DNA of 64,000 nt from Trinickia mobilis (GCF_017315705.1 NZ_JAFLRF010000002.1:186001-250000), one strand, 5' to 3'. Counted from the first letter of the stretch, positions 45,202 through 55,027 are shown. Notes: a model not told the origin generated them from the letters alone. Numbers and translations: made by a program.

Positions 45202-45243
45202 GCCGCTATCCGAAACCGGCGAAAAACGCTCGGGCTCTATCCG
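45202..45243. promoter_or_regulatory. Direct repeats, candidate AndR sites
   Basis: GCCGCTATCCG (45202-45212) and GGCTCTATCCG (45233-45243), 31 bp apart (three helical turns), in the divergent andAc/andR region about 60-100 bp from the andAc start. Direct repeats of this spacing fit an AraC/XylS dimer. Confidence 0.5.
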
Positions 45244-45376
45244 CTTTTTGCGAGGCTCGTTCGGACACCTCCATGACGCGAAGATTTTTTTCTGACAGAA
45301 TCGAAGCATTCCAACCTCCGCGCGCGCTTGCTTTCAGCAATCCTTCAGTTGCGGCGCGACGACTCGGAGAAAATCG

Positions 45377-46396
45377 ATGTCGCTGTCCCCCAAGAGCGAG
45401 GTCCTTTCGGGGCTCTACCGGAATTGCCTGTTCCGCTCCGATGTCCGCGTGAGCGTCCACGATCAGGTTGCGCACGAGCTTGCGGATCACGTCCTGCATT
45501 GGAGACGAGGCGCGCCCGATGCGGCCCTTTTCAAAGGCAAACTGAATCAGCTCACGGTGTACGCGTTGCAGTACGGGGCGGATGTCGAAGTCGTCCCGAG
45601 CCCGTTCGACGATTTCGCGCTGGTCCATACATCGCTGCAAGGCGGGGCCGAAATCGAAGCCGACGGGCACACGCTCAACGTGTCCGAAGGACGCACTGCG
45701 ATACTCGCCCCGCGCGATCGCTTGCGGATGCGCTGGTATGCCGGCACGCGGCAATTGATCATCAAAATCCCGCATGCGCTTTTGCGGGCGGCGACGGCGC
45801 ACGATGCTGCTCATGAAGCGAGCCTGATGCCCGGCTATCTCGTGCCGCGAGAATTGAATCTGCAATGGGACCTGCTGGTGCAGTCTCTGCTCGGGCTGTT
45901 ATCGAGCGAGCAGGCGAGCGCCGTGCACCCGTCGTGGCTCGATCATTTCGAGCGCAACATCGCGCTGTTCCTGCTCGCTCATCAGCCTGCAGCGCCGATT
46001 TTCCCGCTCGGTTCGGCGGTTGAGGCGGCCTCCTCCAGTCAGGGACACTTCGACGAGTACGTGGGCTCTTCGCGTCGGACGGATGCATTGCTGGAATACG
46101 TCGACGCGAAGCTCTCCGCTCCGGTGTCGCTCGAAGACCTTGCCAACGCCGCTGGGATCAGCGTGCGTTCGTTGAACGCATTGTGTCAAAGGCACTTCGG
46201 CGTCGCGCCGATGACCTTGCTCCGCAACATGCGGCTCGACGCCGTGCGCGCTCGTCTCGTCCTGGACCCGAGCGCGAGCGTGACCGATACTGCGCTTGCG
46301 TACGGGTTCGGTCACCTGGGCCGCTTCTCGGCCTACTATCAGGCAAGGTTCAACGAATTGCCCCGAGAGACGCAAAAAAAATCAGGAATCCTATAA
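45377..46396 (+). CDS. andR: AraC/XylS-family regulator of the anthranilate dioxygenase operon
   Basis: 339 residues. N-terminal AraC-binding-like region (VHTSLQGGAEIEADGHTLNV), C-terminal HTH: VSLEDLANAAGISVRSLNAL and TDTALAYGFGHLGRFSAYYQ. Divergent from andAc, as expected of an anthranilate-responsive activator. Confidence 0.85.
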   Translation: MSLSPKSEVLSGLYRNCLFRSDVRVSVHDQVAHELADHVLHWRRGAPDAALFKGKLNQLTVYALQYGADVEVVPSPFDDFALVHTSLQGGAEIEADGHTLNVSEGRTAILAPRDRLRMRWYAGTRQLIIKIPHALLRAATAHDAAHEASLMPGYLVPRELNLQWDLLVQSLLGLLSSEQASAVHPSWLDHFERNIALFLLAHQPAAPIFPLGSAVEAASSSQGHFDEYVGSSRRTDALLEYVDAKLSAPVSLEDLANAAGISVRSLNALCQRHFGVAPMTLLRNMRLDAVRARLVLDPSASVTDTALAYGFGHLGRFSAYYQARFNELPRETQKKSGIL

Positions 46397-46405
46397 GATC
46401 GCCGG

Positions 46406-47578
46406 CTAAAAATTCGCGACTATGCCGATAGACGCGCCGAACTGCCCGTGGCCGAAATTCGGATTCGTGTTGAACGGCAGGGCGTGCACCGGGTCGTCGT
46501 TCGAATTCGCTCCGTATGGATCGCTAAAGCCGTTTCCAAGACCGATATTCGACGTCGAGCTGTTCCACACATAGCCCAATTCCGTATACAGGAAGGTTCG
46601 CTTCGAGAGTGCATACGTAGCGCCTGACGTGAACAACGTTGCGTTGCCGTTCCCGCCGTTCGCATTGGCGTGATAGACGGCAGACGTCAGCCACGTGAAC
46701 GGCGTGACCTTCCACAACGCGCCTAGCCACGCATAGTCGACCGTGGCCGGCAACGATACGCCCTGCGGACGCAACGGCGGCGGCGCGCTGCCGAAATAGC
46801 CCTGGTTCGATGCAGCGGGCGCACTGAGATGCTGGTACCCGGCATATAGCGTAACCGGATCGATCTCGTAGGTGACGCCCGCCAACAGCGACCGCGACGC
46901 CGTGTACACGTTGCTGAAGTTTCCGTTCGGGTCGCGAATCTCGTCGTAGATGACGCGCAAATGCGCGGGATCGCGGCTATAGCCGACTTCCAGGCCATCG
47001 GACCTGCCTTGCGCCTGGCCTATCGTTCCCGGGCCGCTTCCCGGGTTTCCCGCATTCCAGGCCGGGCTGTTGGTCAAATCGTATTGGCCTTTGAAAAACA
47101 AGCCATGAATCTCGGGCGACTGATATTCCAGCGCGTTGCCTGCCTCCGACCAATTGCGCCCTCGCACCAGCGTCGAAATGCCGAACCACTGGAATCGCTC
47201 GGGATCGACGTCGAAGGAATCCCCCGCGATTTCGTGCACCCCAATGTAGCCCATTCGAAACGTGCCCCAGCGATCGCTCCGCAAACCCACCGTGGCCCCG
47301 CGTCCCCAGAAGTCGCCGAGCGTCGACCCGTCGTTGACGTCGATGCCCATCGTCAAGTTGAAGATCGCCGCGAGCCCGCCTCCCAGATCCTCGATGCCTT
47401 GCAGCCCGAGCTCGCTGGCTTCCAGATTGCCGCTTTGCGTGCTGAGCAGGTGTCCGTGCGGCAAGCCAGTCTGGAATTCGAGGCCTGAATCGAGACGGCC
47501 ATAGAGCGTTACGCTGCTCTGGGCGTGCGAAATCGGGCACATCGCCATGCAGATCGAAAGTAAGCAGAGTCTTTTCAT
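46406..47578 (-). CDS. Gram-negative porin
   Basis: 390 residues with a signal peptide (LCLLSICMAMCPISHAQ) and SSVTLYGRLDSGLEFQTG, EASELGLQGIEDLGGGLAAI; C-terminal IGIVANF ends in Phe as outer-membrane porins do. General diffusion porin of the OmpC/Opc Burkholderia type, convergent to andR. Might carry aromatic acids. Confidence 0.92.
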   Translation of the reverse strand: MKRLCLLSICMAMCPISHAQSSVTLYGRLDSGLEFQTGLPHGHLLSTQSGNLEASELGLQGIEDLGGGLAAIFNLTMGIDVNDGSTLGDFWGRGATVGLRSDRWGTFRMGYIGVHEIAGDSFDVDPERFQWFGISTLVRGRNWSEAGNALEYQSPEIHGLFFKGQYDLTNSPAWNAGNPGSGPGTIGQAQGRSDGLEVGYSRDPAHLRVIYDEIRDPNGNFSNVYTASRSLLAGVTYEIDPVTLYAGYQHLSAPAASNQGYFGSAPPPLRPQGVSLPATVDYAWLGALWKVTPFTWLTSAVYHANANGGNGNATLFTSGATYALSKRTFLYTELGYVWNSSTSNIGLGNGFSDPYGANSNDDPVHALPFNTNPNFGHGQFGASIGIVANF

Positions 47579-47909
47579 GGTCTCGCAGTTCGGGGGTCGT
47601 AGTCGTGCAGGTTGATCGGCTGCGAACGGCGATCGCAGTCCGCGTCGGATGCGGTTAGGCGATCCTCACGGGACAAAATTGGAAGAAGAAGCCGGCGTAC
47701 AGCAAAACCGTGTTCCCTGAACGGAACGATCGGCGTTGCTTAACCAGGAGGAAGGCTTCGAAGTGTTGCTGGCGGAGCCGGCGGTAAAGCGCTCCGCTGC
47801 AAGCTCGAGTGGTTGCTGATAAGCTCGCCGTGCACGTTCGAACCGGACGCAAACCCGCGTCCGGCCGGTTGAAACGAAATGCACTGTCTAGAGCGAAAAG
47901 GAGATTGTC
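47579..47909. other. Intergenic region before the DUF1330 gene
   Basis: 331 bp with no recognisable gene; short frames on both strands show no family motifs. It includes a hairpin with arms CCGGACGC / GCGTCCGG at 47843-47864 (loop AAACCC), about 45 bp before the DUF1330 start. The DUF1330 SD (AAAGGAG) lies at its end. Confidence 0.5.
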
Positions 47910-48203
47910 GTGGCAAAAGGCTATTGGGTTGTCGCTTATCGGAAGATTCTGGATGCCGAGAGTTTGGCCGCTTACGGGAAGCTGGCCAGCCCTGCGATCA
48001 AGGCTGGAGGCGGACGGCTTATCGTTCGCGGCGATGCGGCATATGCAAGCGGCGCGGGAATCCAGGAGCGTACGGTTGTCGTCGAGTTCGACAGCCTGGA
48101 AAGCGCAATGAGCACCTATAAAAGCGACGCGTACCAAGCAGCGCTGGTCGCGTTCGGCAAGGCCGCCGAACGCGACTTCCGCATCGTCGAAGGTACTGAA
48201 TAG
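47910..48203 (+). CDS. DUF1330 domain-containing protein
   Basis: 97 residues from GTG 47910 after AAAGGAG. KGYWVVAYRKILDAESLAAY and IQERTVVVEFDSLESAMSTY are DUF1330 (dimeric alpha/beta barrel-like) motifs. Small enzymes or binding proteins of this sort are often near aromatic catabolism genes. Confidence 0.92.
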   Translation: MAKGYWVVAYRKILDAESLAAYGKLASPAIKAGGGRLIVRGDAAYASGAGIQERTVVVEFDSLESAMSTYKSDAYQAALVAFGKAAERDFRIVEGTE

Positions 48204-48283
48204 GCGCGCTTCCGATTCAGCCGTCATGCGCGCGGCGGCCTCTTCGGGTTGGCACCTTGCCTCGGTGCACGGCGGGGCAAAAC

Positions 48284-49282
48284 CTATAAATCGAGCACCA
48301 GAAGTTCGCTCTTGGCACGCGACACGCAAATGGTCAGGAAATTCTGCTGGTCGTCGCCATCGAGGATGCAATCCTGATGTTCGACTTCGCCGCTCAGATA
48401 CCGGACCTTGCATGTCGCGCACAACCCGGCTTCGCACGACGTTTGCACGGGAACACCCGCGGCTTTGAGTACATCCGCGATGCTTTGGTCGACGGGGACA
48501 CGCAACCGCTCGCCCGTGCTGGCGATTTCGACCGTGAATCCGCCTGGCGTCCGCTCGTCACGCGGCACTGCGCGCTCCGGTGCCTTGAAATGCTCGCAGT
48601 GCACCGTGCCCTTCGGCCAATCCGCCGACGCGTCGGCGCACGCGCGCATGAAGCCGGCGGGCCCGCAATAATAAACATGCGTGCCGTCTTGCGCTTCATT
48701 GCGAAGGAGTTGCGCGATATCGAGTCCCTTCGCCGGATCGCCGCCGTCGAAGTGAAAATGCAGCCGGCCGGGTTCGATCAACGACGCTAGTTCTTCGGTG
48801 AAAGCGGCGGATTGCGCATCACGCGCGCAGTAGTGAAGTTCGCAGCCCGCGTCGTCCCGGCCGGCGAGCTGATGCGCCATCGACTTCAGCGGCGTCACGC
48901 CGATTCCGCCCGCGATCAGAATGACTTTGCGCGCCCCTTCGGCCAGTTCGAAATGGTTGCGCGGACAACTGACACGCACGCGGTCCTGCACCTTCAAATG
49001 CTCATGAACGGCTTTCGATCCGCCTCGGCCCTTTTCGTCGCGCAGCACCGCGATGACATAACGCCGGCGATCGCCGGGTGAATTGCACAGCGAATACTGC
49101 CGGACGATGCCGTTCTCAAGATGCACGTCGATATGCGCGCCCGCCGTGAACGGCGGCAGATCCCTGCCTTCCGGATCGACCAGTTCATACGACTGGATAT
49201 TGCGGCCTTCGTACCGGACTTGCCGCACGAAAAGCTCCTGCGTCGACGACGATGCCGCCGCTGCCTGATTGCCTGCTGTCAC
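48284..49282 (-). CDS. Phthalate-dioxygenase-type reductase (PDR/VanB family)
   Basis: 332 residues. FMN: RQYSLC (61-66); NADH: GGIGVTP (125-131); C-terminal plant-type [2Fe-2S] with Cys283, 288, 291 (CEAGLCATC) and 319. Passes electrons from NADH to the Rieske oxygenase encoded just upstream in the operon. Confidence 0.92.
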   Translation of the reverse strand: MTAGNQAAAASSSTQELFVRQVRYEGRNIQSYELVDPEGRDLPPFTAGAHIDVHLENGIVRQYSLCNSPGDRRRYVIAVLRDEKGRGGSKAVHEHLKVQDRVRVSCPRNHFELAEGARKVILIAGGIGVTPLKSMAHQLAGRDDAGCELHYCARDAQSAAFTEELASLIEPGRLHFHFDGGDPAKGLDIAQLLRNEAQDGTHVYYCGPAGFMRACADASADWPKGTVHCEHFKAPERAVPRDERTPGGFTVEIASTGERLRVPVDQSIADVLKAAGVPVQTSCEAGLCATCKVRYLSGEVEHQDCILDGDDQQNFLTICVSRAKSELLVLDL

Positions 49283-49350
49283 TTGATCTCTCCCAGCACC
49301 ATGAGTCCGTCGCGCGATGCGGCGCCGCGTAAGCGCCGCACGTCACGCCA

Positions 49351-50889
49351 TCAGGTGCGCGTCGATTGCTCCAGTTCTTGCATCTTTTCGCGCACGAACG
49401 CAGCGCGCGCTTCGCCCTTCAGGTGATCGCTCTGCGTGAGAATCGCGACGACCGCTTTCGAAATGCGGCGGCGCTGCGCGACTTCCTCTTCCACGGTGGC
49501 GGCCTCGGGAATCTCGAACACGTTGCCCGAGCAATAGCTGTTCGGCGTTGCGCCTACGTTGCGCAGCCACTCGGCGAATTCGGACGGCGATGCGGCAGGA
49601 TTCGTGCCGCGCACGGCATCGCGCAGCATCTTGCGGAACAGATAAAGACCCGCGTCGAACTTGGTCGGATGCTCGAGCGAATGGACGGCGATGGGGCGCT
49701 GGCTGATGATCGCCTCGTAGTCGCCCGGCGCGTATTGCGCGTCCTTGTAGTGCTCGCGCTCGCGATGGTGCTTCGGAATCGGCGGCATGTCTTCGAGCGC
49801 GTACTTGCCGAAGCGTTCGGGCCTGCGCATCGCCACCTGGCCTTCGAGGAAGTCGATCGTTTCATAGCCGACCAGCGACTTGTCGCCCACGCCGCGCGTA
49901 TCGACGCCCGGCCCCATCACACGCCAGCCGATCATCTTGCTGTTCTCGTCATCGACGGGCACCGTCCAGCGGATCATGTGAAAGCGGCTGAACAGCTTCT
50001 TGCTCAAACCATCTTCCGACGTGTAGGCGTGCAGGCTCAGATTCGGCAGAACCTGATGCTGCACGCGCACGAAAAGGTGATCCTTGTCCGCGCGGCGCGC
50101 GCCCGCACACGCGAGACTGCGGCCTTGCTGAACCGGAATGAACTGCATGTCGGGCGGCACTTCCATGGAAGCCGCGCCGACTTCGTCGAAGGTCGTGCCC
50201 TGGTAGTTGCCGCCCACCACGTTCTTGCCCGCGTGCAAGGCCGCCGTGTGATAGTTATCCGCGGCGTTGTCCTGAACCTGCAGCCAGTTGCAGTGCTGGA
50301 AATTGCTATAGGGCACGAGTTCGTCGGTCGGCAGCACCGTGAAATTGCCTTCCCACTCGGGGAACGGCGGCTCTTCTTCAGGCGGCCCCATGTACGCGAA
50401 CACGAGCCCGTTGCGCTCGACGGCCTTGTACGCGCCCTGCCTGATCGAGCACGCGTACTTTTCTGCTTCCGTCTCTTCGCCTTTCGGAAACGGCGCGTGC
50501 AGGCAGCTGCCGTCTACGTCGAACACCATGCCGTGATAGCAGCACTGGATGCCGCGCTCCTGGATCGCGCCATATTCGAGCGACGCGCCGCGGTGCACGC
50601 AATGCGCGTGCAGCACGCCGACGCGCCCGCTGCCGTCGCGGAATGCGACGAGCTCTTCGTTCAGGATCTTCAGGAAGCGGGGCGTGTCGGTCAGCTCCAT
50701 CGACATGCAGACGGGATGCCAGAAGCGGCGCATGTATTCGCCCAGCGGCGTGCCGGGGCCCGTCTCGGTGAGTTCGACGTCGTGCGCCGGCACCTTGTTC
50801 GTGTGGTAGCCGCCGTAGGGAATCAGCTTCTTCACGACCGCGCCGCCCGCACTGCCGCCCTTCTCCCTCTGTTCCGACTTGATCGTCAT
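49351..50889 (-). CDS. Rieske non-heme iron oxygenase, phthalate-4,5-dioxygenase type
   Basis: 512 residues, longer than most in this branch. Rieske Cys97-His99 (HCVHRGASL) and Cys117-His119... in QCCYHGMVFD; iron site Asp211, His214, His219 in DNAADNYHTAALH. Single-subunit oxygenase (no small subunit here) that probably oxidises an aromatic acid, with the next reductase. Phthalate itself is not proven. Confidence 0.88.
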   Translation of the reverse strand: MTIKSEQREKGGSAGGAVVKKLIPYGGYHTNKVPAHDVELTETGPGTPLGEYMRRFWHPVCMSMELTDTPRFLKILNEELVAFRDGSGRVGVLHAHCVHRGASLEYGAIQERGIQCCYHGMVFDVDGSCLHAPFPKGEETEAEKYACSIRQGAYKAVERNGLVFAYMGPPEEEPPFPEWEGNFTVLPTDELVPYSNFQHCNWLQVQDNAADNYHTAALHAGKNVVGGNYQGTTFDEVGAASMEVPPDMQFIPVQQGRSLACAGARRADKDHLFVRVQHQVLPNLSLHAYTSEDGLSKKLFSRFHMIRWTVPVDDENSKMIGWRVMGPGVDTRGVGDKSLVGYETIDFLEGQVAMRRPERFGKYALEDMPPIPKHHREREHYKDAQYAPGDYEAIISQRPIAVHSLEHPTKFDAGLYLFRKMLRDAVRGTNPAASPSEFAEWLRNVGATPNSYCSGNVFEIPEAATVEEEVAQRRRISKAVVAILTQSDHLKGEARAAFVREKMQELEQSTRT

Positions 50890-50967
50890 GACCGCTCCTT
50901 GTGACTATGGGTAAGTGAAGACAGCCGTTCCGGCCTGCCTTTCGACGTTTGAATACGGATACCGAAC

Positions 50968-51066
50968 TCTGTATACAAAGACTAGGCGCACACTTAATGC
51001 CCGCCAATATGGGTTTACACCTAAGGTTGACGCCTATCCTTTCAAACTGTAGTCTGTATCCAAAAT
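50968..51066. promoter_or_regulatory. Candidate GntR operators
   Basis: TCTGTATACAAAGA (50968-50981) and TCTGTATCCAAAAT (51053-51066) share TCTGTATMCAAA, one before each divergent gene (Rieske oxygenase and GntR). Typical of autoregulation by a GntR/FCD protein. Confidence 0.55.
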
Positions 51067-51078
51067 GCAGAGGCTGCC

Positions 51079-51747
51079 ATGACACTCAAGTTTGAAAAGA
51101 TCCAGACCCGTCCCGACTACGTCGACGAGGTGTATCGCGTGTTGCTCGATGCGATCAGCGACGGGTCGCTCGCGCCGGGTACGCGTCTGACGCAGGAAGA
51201 GATCGCCGAACAGTTCGCAGTATCGCGTTCGCCCGTGCTGCAAGCGTTGCGTCTGCTCAAGAAGGATGGGCTCGTACAAGACGCGCCGGGGCGCGGCGTG
51301 CTCGTCGCGCCGCTCGATGTCGAGTGGACCAGCCGGCTCTATCAGGTGCGCGGCGCGCTCGACGCGCTCGCCGCGAAGCTTGCGGCTGAACGCGGCGCGA
51401 TCATCGACAGCGCGCTCATCAGGCGTGGCCGGCTCGTGTCGAAGGGCAAGGATGTGAAGGCGATGATCGATGCGGATATTGCGTTTCATCAGGCCATCTA
51501 CGAAGCGTCGGGCAACCCGTTGATCGGCGAAAGCGCGCAATTGCATTGGGTGCATCTGCGCCGCGTGATGGGCGCCGTGCTGCAATCGTCGCGGCTGCGC
51601 GATTCGATCTGGGATGAACATCAGGCGATCGCGGACGCCATCGCAGCACGGGAACCCGCGCGTGCCGCGGAGCTGACCGAACTGCATGCCAGCCGCGCGC
51701 GACAAAATCTCGTCGCGCGGCTTGGAGAAGTGCTGAAGGCGGGTTGA
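51079..51747 (+). CDS. GntR-family transcriptional regulator (FCD domain)
   Basis: 222 residues. HTH: TRLTQEEIAEQFAVSRSPVL and LRLLKKDGLVQDAPGRGVLV; FCD: DADIAFHQAIYEASGNPLIG and WDEHQAIADAIAAREPARAA with metal-binding-like His. Divergent from the Rieske oxygenase; stops 1 bp before the convergent MFS gene. Confidence 0.92.
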   Translation: MTLKFEKIQTRPDYVDEVYRVLLDAISDGSLAPGTRLTQEEIAEQFAVSRSPVLQALRLLKKDGLVQDAPGRGVLVAPLDVEWTSRLYQVRGALDALAAKLAAERGAIIDSALIRRGRLVSKGKDVKAMIDADIAFHQAIYEASGNPLIGESAQLHWVHLRRVMGAVLQSSRLRDSIWDEHQAIADAIAAREPARAAELTELHASRARQNLVARLGEVLKAG

Positions 51748-51748
51748 G

Positions 51749-53062
51749 TCAGCTGCGATTCGACGGGTTGTTCACGTGCGCGCGGCGCAACGTAAGCGTC
51801 AGGAGGCTGCCGATCACCATGCTCGCGGCAATTCCCACGACGCCGCTTCCCGTCGAACCCGTCGACGTCTGCAGCCAGCCGATCACGTAGGGGCTTACCA
51901 CGCCGGAGATCGAGCCGACCGAATTCGCCAGCGCAATGCCGCCCGCGGCCGCCGCGCCCTGAAGCACGGCAGGCGGCACCGTCCAGAACTGCGAGATCGT
52001 CGTGATGACACCCATGGTGCCGACCGTCAGCGCGATGATCGCGACGACCGTATCGTGCGCATACAGGACGCTCGCGCAGAGTGCCAACGCGCCGATCACG
52101 CCGGGAATGGCCAAGTGCCAGCGGCGTTCGCCGCGACGGTCCGAACTGCGGCCGACGGCCACCATCGCAATCGCTGCCGCCGCATAAGGCACCGCCGACA
52201 GCAAGCCGATATTCAGCGTCCCCGACACGCCCGAGGCCTTGACCAGCGACGGCAGCCAGAAGCTCACGCCGTACAGGCCCATCGTGAAGAAGAAGTAGAT
52301 CGCCGACAGCAGCAGCACGCGCGGGCTCGCGAGACCATCGCGCAGCGAATGCAGCTTGTGATGACCGGCTTCCGCTTGCAGATCGCCAACGATCACGGTC
52401 TTCTCGTCGTCGCTCAGCCAACGTGCGTCCGAGACCTTGTCGTCCAGATAGAAGTACGCGACGATGCCGACCATCATGGTCGGCACGCCTTCGAGCAAGA
52501 ACAGCCATTGCCAGCCGGCCAGCCCATGCGCGCCGCTCAGCGAATGCATGATCCAGCCCGACAGCGGACCGCCGATGACGCCCGACATCGGAATGCCCGT
52601 CATGAAGAGCGCCGTGACCTTGCTGCGCCGGCCCGCGGGAAACCAGTACGTCAGATACAACAGGATCGCGGGGAAGAAGCCCGCTTCGGCCACGCCCAGC
52701 AGAAAACGTACGGCATAGAATTGCGCGGGCGTCGAGACGAACATCATCAACGCGGAGATGAGGCCCCATGTCACCATGATCCGCGCGATCCAGCGCCGGG
52801 CCCCTACCTTCAGCAGAACGAGGTTGCTCGGCACCTCGAACATCAGATAACCGACGAAGAAAATCCCTGCGCCGAGCCCGTAGACGGCATCGCTCATCCC
52901 CAGATCCCGGAGCATCTGCAGCTTCGCAAAGCTGACGTTGATACGATCGAGGTAAGCGCACAGATAGCAAAAAAACAGAAAGGGGATCAGGCGCCATGCG
53001 ACCTTCGCATAGGTGCCCGCTCCCGAAGGTTTCAGATACACGTCCTCGCTGATCGAACTCAT
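51749..53062 (-). CDS. MFS transporter, anion:cation symporter (ACS) type
   Basis: 437 residues from ATG 53062. LIPFLFFCYLCAYLDRINVS, GLGAGIFFVGYLMFEVPSNL and the WxxxR-like ARRWIARIMVTWGLI are ACS-family signatures (phthalate, tartrate, glucarate permeases). Probably imports the substrate of the Rieske oxygenase. Confidence 0.9.
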   Translation of the reverse strand: MSSISEDVYLKPSGAGTYAKVAWRLIPFLFFCYLCAYLDRINVSFAKLQMLRDLGMSDAVYGLGAGIFFVGYLMFEVPSNLVLLKVGARRWIARIMVTWGLISALMMFVSTPAQFYAVRFLLGVAEAGFFPAILLYLTYWFPAGRRSKVTALFMTGIPMSGVIGGPLSGWIMHSLSGAHGLAGWQWLFLLEGVPTMMVGIVAYFYLDDKVSDARWLSDDEKTVIVGDLQAEAGHHKLHSLRDGLASPRVLLLSAIYFFFTMGLYGVSFWLPSLVKASGVSGTLNIGLLSAVPYAAAAIAMVAVGRSSDRRGERRWHLAIPGVIGALALCASVLYAHDTVVAIIALTVGTMGVITTISQFWTVPPAVLQGAAAAGGIALANSVGSISGVVSPYVIGWLQTSTGSTGSGVVGIAASMVIGSLLTLTLRRAHVNNPSNRS

Positions 53063-53159
53063 GGGGATGTCTCCGTCGTGTTTTGATCGTTGCGGCGAGC
53101 GGGCACCGAGCCTGCCCGCCGCGCGGTGATGCAATGCGATGCGGTGCGATGCACCGGCT

Positions 53160-54002
53160 TTAGTCGAACATATCGGGCTGCGTGTTGACGAGCTGATCCC
53201 AGATGGTCTGGAAATGCAGCCAGCCGATGTATTCGCTGCCGACGTGTTCGCGGCTATATCGGGCCCGCTCTTGCGCCACGAAACGCGGCTTGATGCCGGT
53301 GGACTCGATCATCAATTGCTGCTGGCAGCAGCGCTCGAGCGCGATGAACCAGAACGCGGCGGATTCGATGCTGTGCCGGCTTGCCGTCAGAAGCCCGTGA
53401 TTCTGGTGAATCGCCGCCTTCACGCCCTTGAATGCATTCGCGACCTTATGACCGGCCTTGACCTCGACGGCGACCTGACCTGCTTCTTCACCGATCACGA
53501 CGTGGTCTTCGAAGAACGCGGCCGCGTCCTGGCTGATGGGATCGAGCTTCTTGCCGAGCGACGCGAACGCGGTGCCGTACACCGTGTGCGCATGGCACAT
53601 CGCGACGATGTCCTGATGCATCTCGTGGACGGCGGCGTGCAGCACGAAGCCTGCGCGATTGATCGCGTGCTCGCCCTCGACGACGTTGCCTTCGTGGTCC
53701 GCGCAAATGAGGTTCGAAATCTTGACCTGAGAGAAATGCACGGCCATCGGGTTCGTCCAGTAGAGGCCCGGATTCTCGGGGTCGCGCACCGTCAGGTGAC
53801 CTGCGAAGCCATAGTCGAACCCCTGCAGTGCGAACGCACGGCACGCGCCCACCAAGCGTTCCTTCAGATGCTGCCGGTGCTGCGCAGGGTCCTTGAACGT
53901 CGGCAACTGCGGAAAGATCAGACCCTCCTGCTCGGGCTGATAGATCGAGATGCGGCCCTTGAGATCGACCGGTTTCGATGAGGCTTCCATCACTTCGGAC
54001 AT
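53160..54002 (-). CDS. Class II aldolase/adducin family protein
   Basis: 280 residues from ATG 54002 after AAAGGAG. ALQGFDYGFAGHLTVRDPEN, MCHAHTVYGTAFASLG and IHQNHGLLTAS hold the zinc-binding His residues of this family. Members include dihydroxyphthalate-type decarboxylases, which would suit its position beside a phthalate-like oxygenase; aldolase activity is the other option. Confidence 0.85.
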   Translation of the reverse strand: MSEVMEASSKPVDLKGRISIYQPEQEGLIFPQLPTFKDPAQHRQHLKERLVGACRAFALQGFDYGFAGHLTVRDPENPGLYWTNPMAVHFSQVKISNLICADHEGNVVEGEHAINRAGFVLHAAVHEMHQDIVAMCHAHTVYGTAFASLGKKLDPISQDAAAFFEDHVVIGEEAGQVAVEVKAGHKVANAFKGVKAAIHQNHGLLTASRHSIESAAFWFIALERCCQQQLMIESTGIKPRFVAQERARYSREHVGSEYIGWLHFQTIWDQLVNTQPDMFD

Positions 54003-54118
54003 ATCGGCTCCTTTGAACATGTGGACATTAGGTCAGCACATGGTCAACTCCGCCGGCCGCGTTGACAAACGATCGTTGTTCATGAAAGCATGAATGACAT
54101 TCACCTGTTAGGGAAAAC

Positions 54119-55027
54119 ATGAGGCGGATGCCGAACTTCGTGCTGCTGCGCGCCTTCGAAGCAGCCGCCCGGCTCGAGAGCTTCGCGCTCGCCGCGCAGG
54201 AACTCCACCTGACGCCCTCGGCCATCAGTCATCAGGTGAAAGAACTGGAGGCGTATTTCGGCCGCCCGCTGTTCCTGCGCCGCAACCGGCGCATCGAGCC
54301 CACGCCCGAGGCCATGCGTTTGCTGGAAACCCTGAGCCGCGTATTCGATGTCGTGGAGACGGCATGCAGCGAGGTCACGCTCGCGCCGGATGCGCAGGTG
54401 CTCGCCGTGCATTGCGCGCCGAGCTTCGCGGTGAAGTGGCTAGGGCCCAAGCTGCCTGATTTCAACCAGACCTATCCACGTATCACGATTCGTCTGTCGA
54501 CGGGCGCGGAGCCGCTCGACCTCACGCGCGTTCAGGAAGTCGACATCGAGATCTCATACGGCGGCGCGCTCCATCGTCCCGGCCTCGAGATCGTTCCGCT
54601 CGGCCGCGAAGCCATCGTGCCGCTTTGTTCGCCCGCTTTGCTCGACAACGGCACGCCCTTGGCGCGGCGCATGAGCGAACTGACGCTGATCGATACGCCG
54701 CTGAGCCGCGTCACGTGGGCCGACTGGTTCGCGGCCAACCAACTCGACATGCCGACCACGCCTCGCCCTTCCTTCGATCGCGCCGCGCTCGGCATATCGG
54801 CCGCCGCGGACGGCATGGGCGTCGTGCTCGAAAGCACGCGGCTGGCCGAACGCGAGATCGCGCGCGGCGATCTCGTCGAAGTCCGCAGCGATGCATTCGC
54901 GCACTTCGAGCGGGAAACGCATTTTCTTTCTTACCGGAAAAACGAGGCCCAACTTGAGAAAGTTGCGGCGTTCAGGCTGTGGCTGCTGAAACGCGCGGGC
55001 GTCGAAGCGGAAGACCAAACGCATTGA
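54119..55027 (+). CDS. LysR-family regulator, GcvA-like
   Basis: 302 residues. PNFVLLRAFEAAARLESFAL and LTPSAISHQVKELEAYFGRP, then FLRRNRRIEPT and a typical effector domain. Divergent from the class II aldolase, probably its local regulator. Confidence 0.9.
   Translation: MRRMPNFVLLRAFEAAARLESFALAAQELHLTPSAISHQVKELEAYFGRPLFLRRNRRIEPTPEAMRLLETLSRVFDVVETACSEVTLAPDAQVLAVHCAPSFAVKWLGPKLPDFNQTYPRITIRLSTGAEPLDLTRVQEVDIEISYGGALHRPGLEIVPLGREAIVPLCSPALLDNGTPLARRMSELTLIDTPLSRVTWADWFAANQLDMPTTPRPSFDRAALGISAAADGMGVVLESTRLAEREIARGDLVEVRSDAFAHFERETHFLSYRKNEAQLEKVAAFRLWLLKRAGVEAEDQTH

Noticed and set aside
47655-48437. 260-codon antisense frame covering the DUF1330 gene
   Set aside because: Shadow of DUF1330 plus intergenic DNA; no recognisable family.
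49366-50904. 512-codon + strand frame
   Set aside because: Exact antisense of the Rieske oxygenase; no motif.
53100-53160. GATGCRRTGC-like short repeats after the class II aldolase
   Set aside because: Low-complexity run of a few units, too short to interpret.
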